64,000 nucleotides of DNA, taken from assembly GCA_030148085.1 (NCBI GenBank), contig JASBUF010000059.1:18962-82961 (forward strand). Direction: 5' to 3'. Source of the stretch: Methylophaga sp. GTDB taxonomy: Bacteria; Pseudomonadota; Gammaproteobacteria; Nitrosococcales; Methylophagaceae. Shown piece by piece: positions 37,022 to 46,370 of the stretch. The translations under genes were made by a program, and so were the position numbers. Each line of letters begins with the position of its first letter. The first letter of the stretch is position 1. The notes beneath the pieces are model-generated. The model had not been told where the DNA came from, made no database searches, and saw only the letters and a program-made list of their open reading frames with translations.

Positions 37022-37315
37022 TCAGGGCAGAGCGTGACCGGTATCGCGATCAAAGAGGTGCACTTTGACCTTTCCATTATCGTGCAACACCTTAACGCGG
37101 AAAATGATTTGAGCACCGCGACGTTGTTCGTCAACAGACAATATTTTGCCATTGGTTTCGACTTTAGCCAGTTCAGCGGCTGTGTGTTTGGTTAAGGGCA
37201 GAACGATTTCGTTAATACTGTTTCCCGGCTGTTGTTCATAAGGAATATGCTCATCCGCCAATAGAGAGAGGGGAGCAAGCAAGAGCAACAGCAGTAAAAA
37301 ACGAAACTTAAACAT
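37022..37315 (-). CDS. PepSY-like small periplasmic protein
   Basis: A 97-residue protein with a signal peptide (MFKFRFLLLLLLLAPLSLLA). A single alpha-beta PepSY-like module follows: TAAELAKVETNGKILSVDEQRRGAQIIFRVKVLHDNGKVKVHLFDRDTG. The helix then three-strand arrangement G-K-I-L-S-V ... Y/F-x-V-K-V is that of PepSY domains, which often act as inhibitors or sensors near two-component systems. It is the first gene of the PhoPQ-like operon, so a periplasmic input protein for the kinase is a reasonable guess. Confidence 0.75.
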   Translation of the reverse strand: MFKFRFLLLLLLLAPLSLLADEHIPYEQQPGNSINEIVLPLTKHTAAELAKVETNGKILSVDEQRRGAQIIFRVKVLHDNGKVKVHLFDRDTGHALP

Positions 37316-37369
37316 GGAATAACCTTATTTGTGACAGCCGTATTGTTATCATCCTCGGCCACTAAAGCA

Positions 37370-37400
37370 AGTCCTGAGTCCCGTAAGGGACATCAGGACT
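37370..37400 (-). terminator. Hairpin downstream of the cytochrome c gene
   Basis: AGTCCTGA-GTCCC-GTAA-GGGAC-A-TCAGGACT is a 13-bp stem with one bulged base, placed 15 bp after the cytochrome c stop. The T tract on the minus strand is weak, so it is either a weak terminator or a 3' stabiliser. Confidence 0.55.
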
Positions 37401-37414
37401 GCATCGGATTAATT

Positions 37415-37807
37415 TTATTTTTCCGGTTTGACAGCATCCAGAACACCATCTGCCCGTGCCTTGAGGTAGCTATAGATGTTGTCACGTCCCTGCATGACGG
37501 TGGGATTTGCCTTCCAGGCTGGCATCATGCCCAGTTGACCAGCCTTGCCTTCAGCAACGGTGTTCATAAACTCTTCATAGGTGATTTTATTGAGACTCAC
37601 TGTCAGGTCCGGTCCGGCCAGCCCCTGACCGAAGGTACCGTGACAACGGGCGCACCAGTTACGGTACAAAGCAAAGCCTTTGTATGTATCGGCATCGACT
37701 TTATTGCCGTTATGCACCGTGTAGGGTTTGGGCTCGGCTTGAGCTGGTAAAGAGGCAAAGTAGGCAAAGCCCAAACCGAGCGCAGCTGCAACCAAGACTT
37801 TATTCAT
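37415..37807 (-). CDS. Periplasmic c-type cytochrome
   Basis: A 130-residue protein with a signal peptide (MNKVLVAAALGLGFAYFASLPAQA, cut at about 24) and one haem motif CARCH (residues 52-56). A distal Met is in QLGMMPAW (94-95), so it is a class I mono-haem cytochrome c. The text FALYRNWCARCHGTFGQGLAGPDLT resembles cytochromes that accept electrons from PQQ-type alcohol dehydrogenases, but no such enzyme is in the window. The frame extends upstream to 37855, but only the ATG at 37805-37807 gives a proper signal peptide. Confidence 0.88.
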   Translation of the reverse strand: MNKVLVAAALGLGFAYFASLPAQAEPKPYTVHNGNKVDADTYKGFALYRNWCARCHGTFGQGLAGPDLTVSLNKITYEEFMNTVAEGKAGQLGMMPAWKANPTVMQGRDNIYSYLKARADGVLDAVKPEK

Positions 37808-37817
37808 TTTATTGGCC

Positions 37818-38375
37818 TCAATAATAACGACGTTGACGTGGTTCGACGTGAACATCTACCGGAATGAATTTACCTGGATGATGATCCATCACAGTGCTAT
37901 AGATTTTACCGTGATAACGATATGTGACTTCATAGCCATTAATACGTTGTTCTCGATGTTGACGCTCGACGACACGGCAATGCTCTTCATAGCCATACTC
38001 CACATCATGGTTGTGGTGGTTGGCACCCACATCACGGCCAACCGAGCCACCTAACAAGGTACCGGCAATCGTCATGGCTGTTTTACCACTACCACCGCCG
38101 AACTGGTTACCTATCACACCGCCGATAATACCGCCGGCGATGGTGCTGGTGTAGGATTGATGGCCGCGTTGATAACGACGGGGCTCTTCCCAGCATTCGC
38201 GCTCGGGTGTCGTAACAGTGACTGTGCGGTAAAGTGGCTCAACGTGAGTTACGCGGGCTTTATCACCGTTATCATAATACCGGTTGTCGTCGTGGTAACG
38301 GTCTCCCGCCATGGCCGTCGCAGAAACTAGGGTCATTGCAGTAGCAAGACAGATAGGTTTTAGAATGTGTTTCAT
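37818..38375 (-). CDS. Glycine-zipper 2TM domain surface-antigen family protein
   Basis: A 185-residue protein with a signal peptide (cut after AMA, about residue 23). A Tyr/Asp/Arg-rich part is followed by a glycine zipper STIAGGIIGGVIGNQFGGGSG...AGTLLGGSVGRDVG (about 76-120). A C-terminal region with a conserved Cys (EEHCRVVERQHREQRINGYEVTYRY) belongs to the RickA 17-kDa antigen-like family. It probably sits in the outer membrane or periplasm; function unknown. It lies 10 bp upstream of the cytochrome c start on the same strand, and its own start is 204 bp from the divergent GGDEF/EAL gene. Confidence 0.88.
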   Translation of the reverse strand: MKHILKPICLATAMTLVSATAMAGDRYHDDNRYYDNGDKARVTHVEPLYRTVTVTTPERECWEEPRRYQRGHQSYTSTIAGGIIGGVIGNQFGGGSGKTAMTIAGTLLGGSVGRDVGANHHNHDVEYGYEEHCRVVERQHREQRINGYEVTYRYHGKIYSTVMDHHPGKFIPVDVHVEPRQRRYY

Positions 38376-38478
38376 GACAGCTCTCCTCTGTTGTCAGCTG
38401 TTGCCTGCAGATTAGCAAAGCTAAACTGAACCCGAACTGAATGATTTTCACAATTTTTTATAGGTTTTTTGATGATGC

Positions 38479-38494
38479 TGTGACGCGCCTCACA
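38479..38494. promoter_or_regulatory. CRP-type binding site 1
   Basis: TGTGACGCGCCTCACA is a perfect TGTGA-N6-TCACA palindrome. It lies 104 bp before the glycine-zipper ATG and about 90 bp before the GGDEF/EAL gene. Confidence 0.7.
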
Positions 38495-38531
38495 GGCATA
38501 AAATACGCACATGTGATTAACTGTGAAACTT

Positions 38532-38547
38532 TGTGATACGCATCACA
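38532..38547. promoter_or_regulatory. CRP-type binding site 2
   Basis: TGTGATACGCATCACA is a second perfect TGTGA-N6-TCACA palindrome, centred 53 bp (five helical turns) from site 1 and about 40 bp before the GTG start of the GGDEF/EAL gene. Two further TGTGA half-sites (38512-38516 and 38522-38526) lie between them. Confidence 0.7.
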
Positions 38548-38579
38548 TTGCAGCTTAATGCAACGCGCTTCAAACGGGA

Positions 38580-40922
38580 GTGAGATTGAAGACTTTGAAT
38601 AGCTTGAATAGGGATGTCCAAGTCGTTGATGAAGAATCAATCGATAATGCACGGCTTCGTCTTCTTATAAGACAGGGCAAAACAGCTATTCTGACGAATT
38701 TGCTGATTAGCGCTATTACGGCTGTCTTACTGTACCCCGTGGTGAGTCAGGCGTTTGTTACAGCCTGGTTTAGCCTAGCCATGTTAGTGAATGCAAGCCG
38801 TCTCATACTGTGGTGGCAGTTTAAGCAGATTCTGGAAAATCAGACTACGGCTAACCGCAGTGCCTATGAAAATGCCTATGCCATAGCCTTATTTGTCAGT
38901 GGTGCAACCTGGGGAGCACTGGCCTGGTGTTTTAGTATTGAGCTGCCATTGCCACAACAAATGGCAATTCCATTGATTGTCTGTGGCATGGCTGCAGGCG
39001 CACTTTATTCATACCCCAGCAGTTTGCGTAGTTTTTACGCCTTTGTTGTACCCATGATTTTGCCTGTGAGTCTCAGCATTATTGCAGCAGGACTCGTTGC
39101 GGTCGGCTTAACCACACTGGTCTTTCTAGTGGCTATCAGTATTCTGCTGCTGAATCTGCATCAACAGTTGCTGGAAAGCCTTCGCTTACGGGATCAGAAC
39201 CAAGGGCTTGTCCGCCATCTCTCTGATGTGAATCGCGCACAAACCGAATTATTGGGACAACTTCAGGCCAAGGAAACCTTTTTACGTCACACCTTTGAAG
39301 ATGCTGGTGTGGCGATGTTATTAATAGACAAGCTGGGCACTATTCTGGATGTCAATAAAGCGGCCTGTGTTTTATTTGGCTATGACAAAAGGGTGATGAA
39401 AGGGCGGCGAGCCAATGCTTTGCTTCACCCTGAAGAGAGCGGCGAATTCAGTCCGCAGTTTGATAAACTACTCACCAGCAGCAATCCACAGTGCAGTTTT
39501 ACACGCCGCTGTATCAATCGTCAGGGTAAGACCTTATGGCTCAGTGCCACTATGTCGGCAGTCAGAAATGAGGCAGCAGAATTAGACTACATCGTGGTGC
39601 AAGCTCAGGACATCAGCGAGCAGTACGCCTTAAGTGAGGTATTGCATCACCAGACCCTGCATGATGCCTTGACCGGCCTACCGAATCGGCGGGCGCTGGA
39701 GCAGCAGATTCAGTATGTGCTGGATGAACAGCCATCGCAGTCGCATGTGTTGTGTTATCTGGATTTGGATCAGTTCAAACTCGTCAATGACACATGTGGT
39801 CACCTCGTCGGCGACGACCTGCTGAAAAAAGTCAGCCAGCTTATTCAGCAAGGGCTGCAGAAAGGGGACTTTCTGGCACGCTTCAGTGGCGATGAATTTG
39901 CCATTCTGCTGAAGGATTCTTCGCTCGCAGACACCTATCAACGCCTTGAGGCGTTACTTGATGCCATCCGTCGGATGTCGTATGAGCATGAAGGGGTACT
40001 TTTCAAACTGTCAGTTTCCATCGGTGTGGCGGTCTTGTCTGCCGATAGCACACTGGTTGACGTGTTGAAGCAGGCGGACAGTGCCTGTTACGCCGCCAAG
40101 GAAATGGGCAGGGACAGACTGCACGTGTTCAGTGAGACGGACATACAATTAGCCCAGCGTACAGGTGAAATGCGGTGGGTTGGTCGTATTCAGCAGGCAT
40201 TGGATGAAAGCAGGCTGATTTTATATAGTCAAAATATTGTGCCTACTCGGCCAAAAAAACAGCAGCTACCGCATCGTGAACTGCTGATAAGAATGCTCGA
40301 CGAAGCTGGCAATATTCTGTCGCCCGCTGAATTTCTGCCCGCTGCGGAACGCTATAATCTGGCTGCCTCGATTGATCTATGGACAGTCAGACATGTGCTG
40401 GCCGCACTAGATGCCGCACGTGAGCAGGGACGTGATATCAGTGGGGTTTATGCGATCAATTTATCGGGGCAATCGCTTGGTGATGAGCGTTTCTACGCAC
40501 AAATAGTTCAGCAGATTATTGATGCCCGGCTGGCGTTATCCAATGCTGTGCTGTGTTTTGAGATTACCGAAACTGCAGCTATCACCAATATGCACGCAGC
40601 TTTACTGTTTATCAACCAGCTGCGTCAGGTGGGTTGCCAATTTGCGCTTGATGACTTCGGCAGTGGTCTGTCTTCGTTTGCCTACCTGAAACAACTGCCG
40701 GTCGATTACATCAAAATTGACGGCATGTTTGTGAAAGATTGCGTGGTTAATTCCGTCAATCTGGAAATTGTGAATTCCATCAATGGTATCGGTCAGGTAC
40801 TGGGGTTAAAAACAGTGGCAGAGTTCGTAGAAGATGAGGCCACACTTATTTCAATGCGGCATCTTGGTGTTGATTATGTTCAGGGGTATAAGATCGGTGC
40901 ACCGATACCCTGGTACATTTGA
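38580..40922 (+). CDS. Membrane PAS-GGDEF-EAL protein (c-di-GMP turnover)
   Basis: A 780-residue protein. Five or six hydrophobic helices (about 35-195) form the N-terminal membrane part, followed by a PAS domain (about 230-350). The diguanylate cyclase domain has its signature as FSGDEF (residues 435-440), with Ser for the first Gly of GGDEF. The phosphodiesterase domain (about 530-780) has ELL (Glu567) for EAL, and CFEITE, ALDDFGSGLSSFAYLKQLPVDYIKID, and QGYKIG, so all the metal and catalytic motifs look intact. Phosphodiesterase activity is therefore more likely than cyclase. The start is GTG at 38580; TTG at 38586 is better spaced to GGGAG. The upstream region carries two CRP-type sites. 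Confidence 0.9.
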   Translation: MRLKTLNSLNRDVQVVDEESIDNARLRLLIRQGKTAILTNLLISAITAVLLYPVVSQAFVTAWFSLAMLVNASRLILWWQFKQILENQTTANRSAYENAYAIALFVSGATWGALAWCFSIELPLPQQMAIPLIVCGMAAGALYSYPSSLRSFYAFVVPMILPVSLSIIAAGLVAVGLTTLVFLVAISILLLNLHQQLLESLRLRDQNQGLVRHLSDVNRAQTELLGQLQAKETFLRHTFEDAGVAMLLIDKLGTILDVNKAACVLFGYDKRVMKGRRANALLHPEESGEFSPQFDKLLTSSNPQCSFTRRCINRQGKTLWLSATMSAVRNEAAELDYIVVQAQDISEQYALSEVLHHQTLHDALTGLPNRRALEQQIQYVLDEQPSQSHVLCYLDLDQFKLVNDTCGHLVGDDLLKKVSQLIQQGLQKGDFLARFSGDEFAILLKDSSLADTYQRLEALLDAIRRMSYEHEGVLFKLSVSIGVAVLSADSTLVDVLKQADSACYAAKEMGRDRLHVFSETDIQLAQRTGEMRWVGRIQQALDESRLILYSQNIVPTRPKKQQLPHRELLIRMLDEAGNILSPAEFLPAAERYNLAASIDLWTVRHVLAALDAAREQGRDISGVYAINLSGQSLGDERFYAQIVQQIIDARLALSNAVLCFEITETAAITNMHAALLFINQLRQVGCQFALDDFGSGLSSFAYLKQLPVDYIKIDGMFVKDCVVNSVNLEIVNSINGIGQVLGLKTVAEFVEDEATLISMRHLGVDYVQGYKIGAPIPWYI

Positions 40923-40923
40923 G

Positions 40924-43900
40924 TTAACACTGCTGCCACTGTTTTTCCAGGCGTTTGGCGCTGATCGGATAGGCGGTTTTTAATTCCTGAGCAAAGACGG
41001 AGATGCGGTATTCCTCAAGCATCCAGCGGTATTCGTAAAATGCTTCAGTTTCAATTTTATTTACCTTGCCAATAAACTTTTGCCAGTGCGGTTTGACTTC
41101 GGCCATACGCTGCCGATCCTTGGCCGGATCGGTCAACAGCTTGTCGAGTCGGGAGCCGGCAGCCTGACAATAAACAGGCAGACGTTTCAACGCGCTGTCT
41201 GGTGTGTCATGAACAAAGCCCTGATACACTAGATAGCCGAGTTGTTCCCTGATATCGTTGACCGCATTAATGGCCGCCAGTGGAATGTTGCTGCCCAGCC
41301 GTTTAGCAATCGCATGATACTCAGCCAACGGTGCGGCAATGCTTTGTGCCAACGCAGCAGCGATGCGGATTAAGTCACCTTTGCGCGTATTCAGCCGTGC
41401 TTCAAAGGCATCACGACTACGGATTTCATCCTGATTAAGAATAAAACAGCGATCAAAAGCCACATGAATGAGATCGGTTTTAAGCTGCTCACATGGCGTC
41501 ATTTTGCTATCTGCCTTTTGGCCATATGGCGAGGCAGGAACATTGGCATAATGTAGGCACATCTCTTTGATGCCTGGCAGGTTTTTATTCAGGTATTTCA
41601 CTGCATCTGCCTGCGCCAGCATAAATAGACGGCGTAGCCCTAAATGACTTAATTGACGTGCCTGAGCGGCCGTATCCATCAGGGTCAGGTCAACACTGTC
41701 TTCTTTATCGACTAATGCCGGATAGGCCGTCATTTCCAGACCGTTCTGGTTCAGCATGACTTGTTCCGGTAGCGCGTCGAAGCTCCAGCCGGTCAGCCCT
41801 GATTTTTCATAATCGCTATCCGGAATCTGGCGGAAACTGGCCGCCGCTTCACGCGCCCAATTCTCTTTTAACAGGTTAAGATCGCGGCTTTCCTCAAGCA
41901 GTTTGCCGTCGTCATCGACCAGTTTGAAGTTCATCTGCAGGTAGAGCGGTAACTCTTCTGTGCGCCAGTCTGCTTCAGTGATTTCGACACCGGTCAACAG
42001 CCTCAGACGTTCTGCCAGAGCGGGCAACAATGAACCGGATTCTGGTGACAAGTCTTTGAGGCAGTTATCGGCATACTGCGGAACTGGAATAAAGTGGCGG
42101 CGCAGCGATTTGGGCAGAGCCTTGAGCAGGAAAATCACCTTGTCGCGTAACAGACCTGGCACCAGCCATTCATAGCGCTCGGCACTGGTTTGATTCAGTA
42201 ACGACAAAGGAATGGTTTGAGTAATACCATCGTGCTGCTTACCGGGTTCAAAATGGTATTCCAGTTTGAGTGGAACCCGGTTGACCAGCATCTGATCAGG
42301 GTAATAGTCGGCAGTGACATGATCAGCATCATGTTGCATCAACTGTTCTTTGTTCAAAAACAGCAGCTTACTGTCCTTTTTCTCAGCAGTTTTTCGCCAT
42401 TTTTCAAAACCCGCTCCGTTGATGATGTCATGCGGGATCCGCTCACGGTAGAAGTCGAAAAGCATTTCTTCATCGACCAGCACATCGCGGCGTCGTGATT
42501 TTTGTTCCAGTAACTCTATTTCACTGATAAGACGCTGGTTATGACGGAAGAAGGGGGCAGCGCAATTCCAGTCGGCGTTGACCAGTGCTTCACGAATAAA
42601 AATTTGATTCGACAGATCACGATCCAACGGGCCGTAATGGATCCGACGCCGTGCCACTATGGGCAGACCATAAAGTGAAACCGATTCAAAGGCGACCACT
42701 TGAGCGGGTTTCTTTTCCCAGTGCGGGTCGTGGTACTGACGCTTCACCAAGGTGCCGGCCAAAGGCTCAATCCATTCAGGCTCAATTTTGGCGACGATGC
42801 GGCCGTAGAGCTTGCCGGTTTCGACCAGTTCGGCTGCCATCAACCATTTCGGACCTTTTTTATGCAGGCCGGAGCCGGGGAAAATGCCGAGTTTGATATT
42901 ACGAGCACCAGTGTATTCGAACTTATCAGTTTTAGCCGCGATATGACTTAACAGGCCGCTGAGCAGGGCTTGATGCACCGCCTCATAAGACGCTTCCTGT
43001 GAGTTGAATTTCAGCTTTAATTCGACCAGTTGAACATTGAGTTGCTGATGAATATCCTGCCATTCACGAAGACGCAGAAATGACAGGAAGTTATCACGAC
43101 AGTATTTACGTAGCTTGTTCTGGCTCAGGTGCTTTTTCTTGTCGTGATACAAGTCCCACAGTTTGAGAAAGCCAATAAAGTCGGAACGCTCATCCTTGTA
43201 TTTAGAATGGGCTTCGTCGGCGGCCTGTTGTTTGTCCATCGGCCGCTCGCGCGGATCCTGAATACTCAGTGCACTGGCAATAATTAGTACTTCTTTAAGG
43301 CTGCCCAGTTCACCGGCCATGAGCAGCATACGGGCGATACGTGGATCAATCGGTAACTTTGCCAGTTGGCGGCCGGTTTCCGTAATCTGATGGTGTCGAT
43401 CCACCGCGCCCAGCTCATCCAACAGGCGATAGCCATCATTGATCATCTTCTGCGGTGGCGGGTTGATGAACGGGAATTTAGCCGGGTCACCCAGTTTGAG
43501 CGCCGACATCTGCAAAATGACCGAAGCCAAGTTGGTTCGCAACACTTCCGGGTCGGTAAACGCCGGACGTGCCTTGAAATCATCTTCGTCATAGAGACGA
43601 ATACAGATACCGGCAGCAACACGACCACAGCGACCCGCACGTTGATTGGCACTGGACTGTGAAATTTTCTCAATTGGCAGTCGTTGAACCTTATTGCGTA
43701 CACTATAGCGACTGATACGGGCATTGCCCGGATCGACCACGTAGCGGATGCCGGGCACTGTTAACGAGGTTTCCGCAACGTTAGTGGCCAGCACAATACG
43801 GCGCTGACCGCCGGTTTTAAATACGCGGTTTTGTTCAGCCGCGGACTGTTTGGCGAACAGCGGTAAGATTTCGGTTTGGGGTGGATGATGTTTTCGCAAA

Positions 43901-44808
43901 GCTTCGGAAACATCACGAATGTCGCGTTCACCGGCAAGGAAAATAAGTACGTCACCGGGACCTTCTCGGCATAGTTCATCAACGGCAGCAACAATGCCGG
44001 ATACCATATCGTAGTCGGGTGATTCCTCATCCGGCGTTTGCAGTGGCCGGTAACGCATTTCTACCGGGTAGGTACGTCCACTGACTTCAATAATCGGAGC
44101 ATTATCAAAGTGTTTGGAAAAGCGTTCTGTATCAATGGTCGCTGACGTAATAATGACTTTCAGATCTGGACGTTTGGGCAGAAGCTGTTTGATATAACCG
44201 AGCAGAAAGTCGATATTGAGGCTGCGTTCGTGGGCTTCGTCGATGATCAGTGTGTCGTATTGATTCAGAAAACGGTCATTCTGGGTTTCGGCCAGCAAAA
44301 TACCGTCAGTCATCAATTTTACATAGCTGCGTTCTGCATTGACTTGGTCATGGAAACGCACTTTGTAACCCACGGTCTGGCCAATTTCAGAATGCAGTTC
44401 TTCTGCGATGCGGGTGGCTACGGTGCGGGCCGCAATACGGCGCGGTTGGGTATGGCCAATCAGGCCGGTTACACCGCGGCCGAGTTCCAGACAGATTTTG
44501 GGTAATTGTGTGGTCTTACCCGAACCGGTTTCACCACAGAGAATAATGACCTGATTATCCGCGATGGCTTTTTTGATTTCTTCGCGACGTTCGATAACCG
44601 GCAAATCGGCATCAAACTCTGGTTTAGGTATGGCCTGACGGCGCTGTTCAGCCCGGTTCACAGAGGCAATGATCTGCTGACTGAGCGTCGCCAGCTTGGC
44701 TTCATCCTTATCGTTCTTCAAGGATTGCCAGCGGCGGCTCAGGCGGTGACGATCCACCAGCATGGTGGATTGCAGCAGGGTATCGATATCGGGCTTGGTT
44801 TGGCTCAC
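40924..44808 (-). CDS. hrpA: ATP-dependent RNA helicase HrpA
   Basis: A 1294-residue DEAH-box helicase (E. coli HrpA 1300). Walker A is CGETGSGKTTQLPK near residue 95, with the DEAH box LIIDEAHERSLN, motif III SATID, motif VI QRAGRCGR, the helicase-associated and OB-fold domains, and the long C-terminal DUF3418 region specific to HrpA. HrpA rescues collided ribosomes and processes some fimbrial mRNAs in E. coli. It is a single gene convergent with the GGDEF/EAL gene (1 bp apart). Confidence 0.96.
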   Translation of the reverse strand: MSQTKPDIDTLLQSTMLVDRHRLSRRWQSLKNDKDEAKLATLSQQIIASVNRAEQRRQAIPKPEFDADLPVIERREEIKKAIADNQVIILCGETGSGKTTQLPKICLELGRGVTGLIGHTQPRRIAARTVATRIAEELHSEIGQTVGYKVRFHDQVNAERSYVKLMTDGILLAETQNDRFLNQYDTLIIDEAHERSLNIDFLLGYIKQLLPKRPDLKVIITSATIDTERFSKHFDNAPIIEVSGRTYPVEMRYRPLQTPDEESPDYDMVSGIVAAVDELCREGPGDVLIFLAGERDIRDVSEALRKHHPPQTEILPLFAKQSAAEQNRVFKTGGQRRIVLATNVAETSLTVPGIRYVVDPGNARISRYSVRNKVQRLPIEKISQSSANQRAGRCGRVAAGICIRLYDEDDFKARPAFTDPEVLRTNLASVILQMSALKLGDPAKFPFINPPPQKMINDGYRLLDELGAVDRHHQITETGRQLAKLPIDPRIARMLLMAGELGSLKEVLIIASALSIQDPRERPMDKQQAADEAHSKYKDERSDFIGFLKLWDLYHDKKKHLSQNKLRKYCRDNFLSFLRLREWQDIHQQLNVQLVELKLKFNSQEASYEAVHQALLSGLLSHIAAKTDKFEYTGARNIKLGIFPGSGLHKKGPKWLMAAELVETGKLYGRIVAKIEPEWIEPLAGTLVKRQYHDPHWEKKPAQVVAFESVSLYGLPIVARRRIHYGPLDRDLSNQIFIREALVNADWNCAAPFFRHNQRLISEIELLEQKSRRRDVLVDEEMLFDFYRERIPHDIINGAGFEKWRKTAEKKDSKLLFLNKEQLMQHDADHVTADYYPDQMLVNRVPLKLEYHFEPGKQHDGITQTIPLSLLNQTSAERYEWLVPGLLRDKVIFLLKALPKSLRRHFIPVPQYADNCLKDLSPESGSLLPALAERLRLLTGVEITEADWRTEELPLYLQMNFKLVDDDGKLLEESRDLNLLKENWAREAAASFRQIPDSDYEKSGLTGWSFDALPEQVMLNQNGLEMTAYPALVDKEDSVDLTLMDTAAQARQLSHLGLRRLFMLAQADAVKYLNKNLPGIKEMCLHYANVPASPYGQKADSKMTPCEQLKTDLIHVAFDRCFILNQDEIRSRDAFEARLNTRKGDLIRIAAALAQSIAAPLAEYHAIAKRLGSNIPLAAINAVNDIREQLGYLVYQGFVHDTPDSALKRLPVYCQAAGSRLDKLLTDPAKDRQRMAEVKPHWQKFIGKVNKIETEAFYEYRWMLEEYRISVFAQELKTAYPISAKRLEKQWQQC

Positions 44809-44832
44809 AACAAAAACGCAAAAGCGGCTATT

Positions 44833-45813
44833 TTACAGCTTCCACGCCAGAGACACAGTATATTTAAAGTCATTCTTGCTGATGCCTTCTTCTGTTGCTG
44901 AGTCATATTCATTAAGCAGACCCAGTTTGAGCGCGACGCCTACGTAGCTGTTCAGATCCAGCACCCAGTCGAATGCGGTCAGGTTACGGTATTCACCCAT
45001 ATCACGCAGGCTGGGGTAGAGGTTGTTAGAAAATTCAATTTGCTGATGATCATTCATATCCCATTTTGTTTCAACGCCGATCAGGCCCTCAGGCGTGAAC
45101 TCTTCGCGTTCCCCGCCGAAGGTCTGGTTAAAACCGAGACCACTTCGGCCGAGCAGCAGCCAGGTGTCAGTTTTGGCAAATTCGTAACCGACACCACCGT
45201 TGGCATTAACACGCAGATCCCAGTCCTTGAATTCATCCCAGTCAGTTCGGCCACCGGCGAATTGGAACCAAGGCGTACCCGGCCGCAACCAGTCACGGTT
45301 GATGGTGCTGTAGAAACTGTGGTCGGACAATACACCATCCGATTTTGCACGGAAGTAGGCCGTGCGGGACGAAATACGGGTGTAATCGGTGTCGAAGTCA
45401 GCACTAAACCCCAGATTAACCTGGTGGTTGCGTGATTTACCGGCGCTGCCGGCAAGGCCCAGATCAAAACGACGTTTCCAGTGGGTTAATATGCCAGTGC
45501 CAAACAGGCCGTTATCCTCAATTTCTGCGACTTCAGGCTCACTGACAGTAGTTGTTGCTGCGGCGCTCTGAACAGTCTCACTCACGGCCTCATCTGTGGC
45601 GACAACAGTCATTACCTGACTCTTGTTAATACTGAGTTCACCCAGCACTGGGTGTTGAACAATATAGTGGCTGTCAGTTTCCTTGCTGAGTTCAGCGGTT
45701 AGGGCATCACCATTGATAAGTTCTAGACGGGTTTGCACGGCCTCAGCGCTGACCGGCAGTAACGACAGACTGAATAGCAATAGTGCCGGGATAAAAACTT
45801 TATTAACAGACAC
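44833..45813 (-). CDS. DUF481 outer-membrane protein (YdiY-like)
   Basis: A 326-residue protein with a signal peptide (cut near AEA, about 25). A short N-terminal region (LELINGDALTAELSKETDSHYIVQHPVLGELSINKSQV) is followed by a beta barrel of the DUF481/YdiY type (about 110-326: alternating aromatic/polar strands such as RFDLGLAGSAGKSRNHQVNLGFSADF), ending in Trp-Lys-Leu. Members are salt- or stress-induced outer-membrane proteins of unknown role. It is single, with its start 84 bp from the pentapeptide-repeat gene stop and a terminator between. Confidence 0.9.
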   Translation of the reverse strand: MSVNKVFIPALLLFSLSLLPVSAEAVQTRLELINGDALTAELSKETDSHYIVQHPVLGELSINKSQVMTVVATDEAVSETVQSAAATTTVSEPEVAEIEDNGLFGTGILTHWKRRFDLGLAGSAGKSRNHQVNLGFSADFDTDYTRISSRTAYFRAKSDGVLSDHSFYSTINRDWLRPGTPWFQFAGGRTDWDEFKDWDLRVNANGGVGYEFAKTDTWLLLGRSGLGFNQTFGGEREEFTPEGLIGVETKWDMNDHQQIEFSNNLYPSLRDMGEYRNLTAFDWVLDLNSYVGVALKLGLLNEYDSATEEGISKNDFKYTVSLAWKL

Positions 45814-45836
45814 GTATAAGTTCCTGTAAAAGAAAT

Positions 45837-45864
45837 AAAAAAGGCAGCGCCGATTGGCGCTGCC
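45837..45864 (-). terminator. Terminator after the pentapeptide-repeat gene
   Basis: A perfect 9-bp stem GGCAGCGCC / GGCGCTGCC with a 4-nt loop is followed on the minus strand by TTTTTT. Confidence 0.9.
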
Positions 45865-45896
45865 CGCGAATTATACATGAGAGAAATTGAAAAAAA

Positions 45897-46358
45897 TCAG
45901 CAGTCGTTATTATTTATTTCACCATCAGGCATGGTGGTGTTGCAGTACAAAATACCGCGCATTTGTGTCCCTTCAATATTGGCACCGGTTAAGTCGGCAT
46001 CGCGCAGATCAGCAAAAATCATCTGACTGCCGCTGAGATTGGCACCTTTCAGGTTGGCACCATTTAATTCCGCATAATCCATTAGCGAGTTGGAAATATC
46101 AGCGCCTTCCAGATTCGCCCCCTGCATCCGTGAATGGGTCAACCAGACACCAACCAGTTTAGCCTTGCTTAGGTTGATACCTTTGAGGTTGGCTTCACTC
46201 ATATCGGCACCACTGAGATCGTGACCACTCAATTCAGCGTCACTGAGGTTGCAGAAATTACACTGGCGGGTTTCAAGTAAGCGGTCGAGATAGACTTTAT
46301 CGTAGGCGGCGGCGCTGCCTGCGATAACAAGACCGAGAATCAGAAGGGCTTTATTCAT
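45897..46358 (-). CDS. Periplasmic pentapeptide-repeat protein
   Basis: A 153-residue protein with a signal peptide (about 1-18) and about 16 consecutive pentapeptides of the A(D/N)LxG type (LSGADMSEANLKGINLSKAKL...), which fold into a right-handed beta helix of four turns or so. Cysteines are placed near the start (CNFC) and the end (CNTTMPDG...NDC), suggesting disulfides that cap the helix. Export and the cysteine caps set it apart from the cytosolic gyrase-protecting Qnr type. Function unknown. A strong terminator follows. Confidence 0.88.
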   Translation of the reverse strand: MNKALLILGLVIAGSAAAYDKVYLDRLLETRQCNFCNLSDAELSGHDLSGADMSEANLKGINLSKAKLVGVWLTHSRMQGANLEGADISNSLMDYAELNGANLKGANLSGSQMIFADLRDADLTGANIEGTQMRGILYCNTTMPDGEINNNDC

Positions 46359-46370
46359 TGGGTTCTCCTG

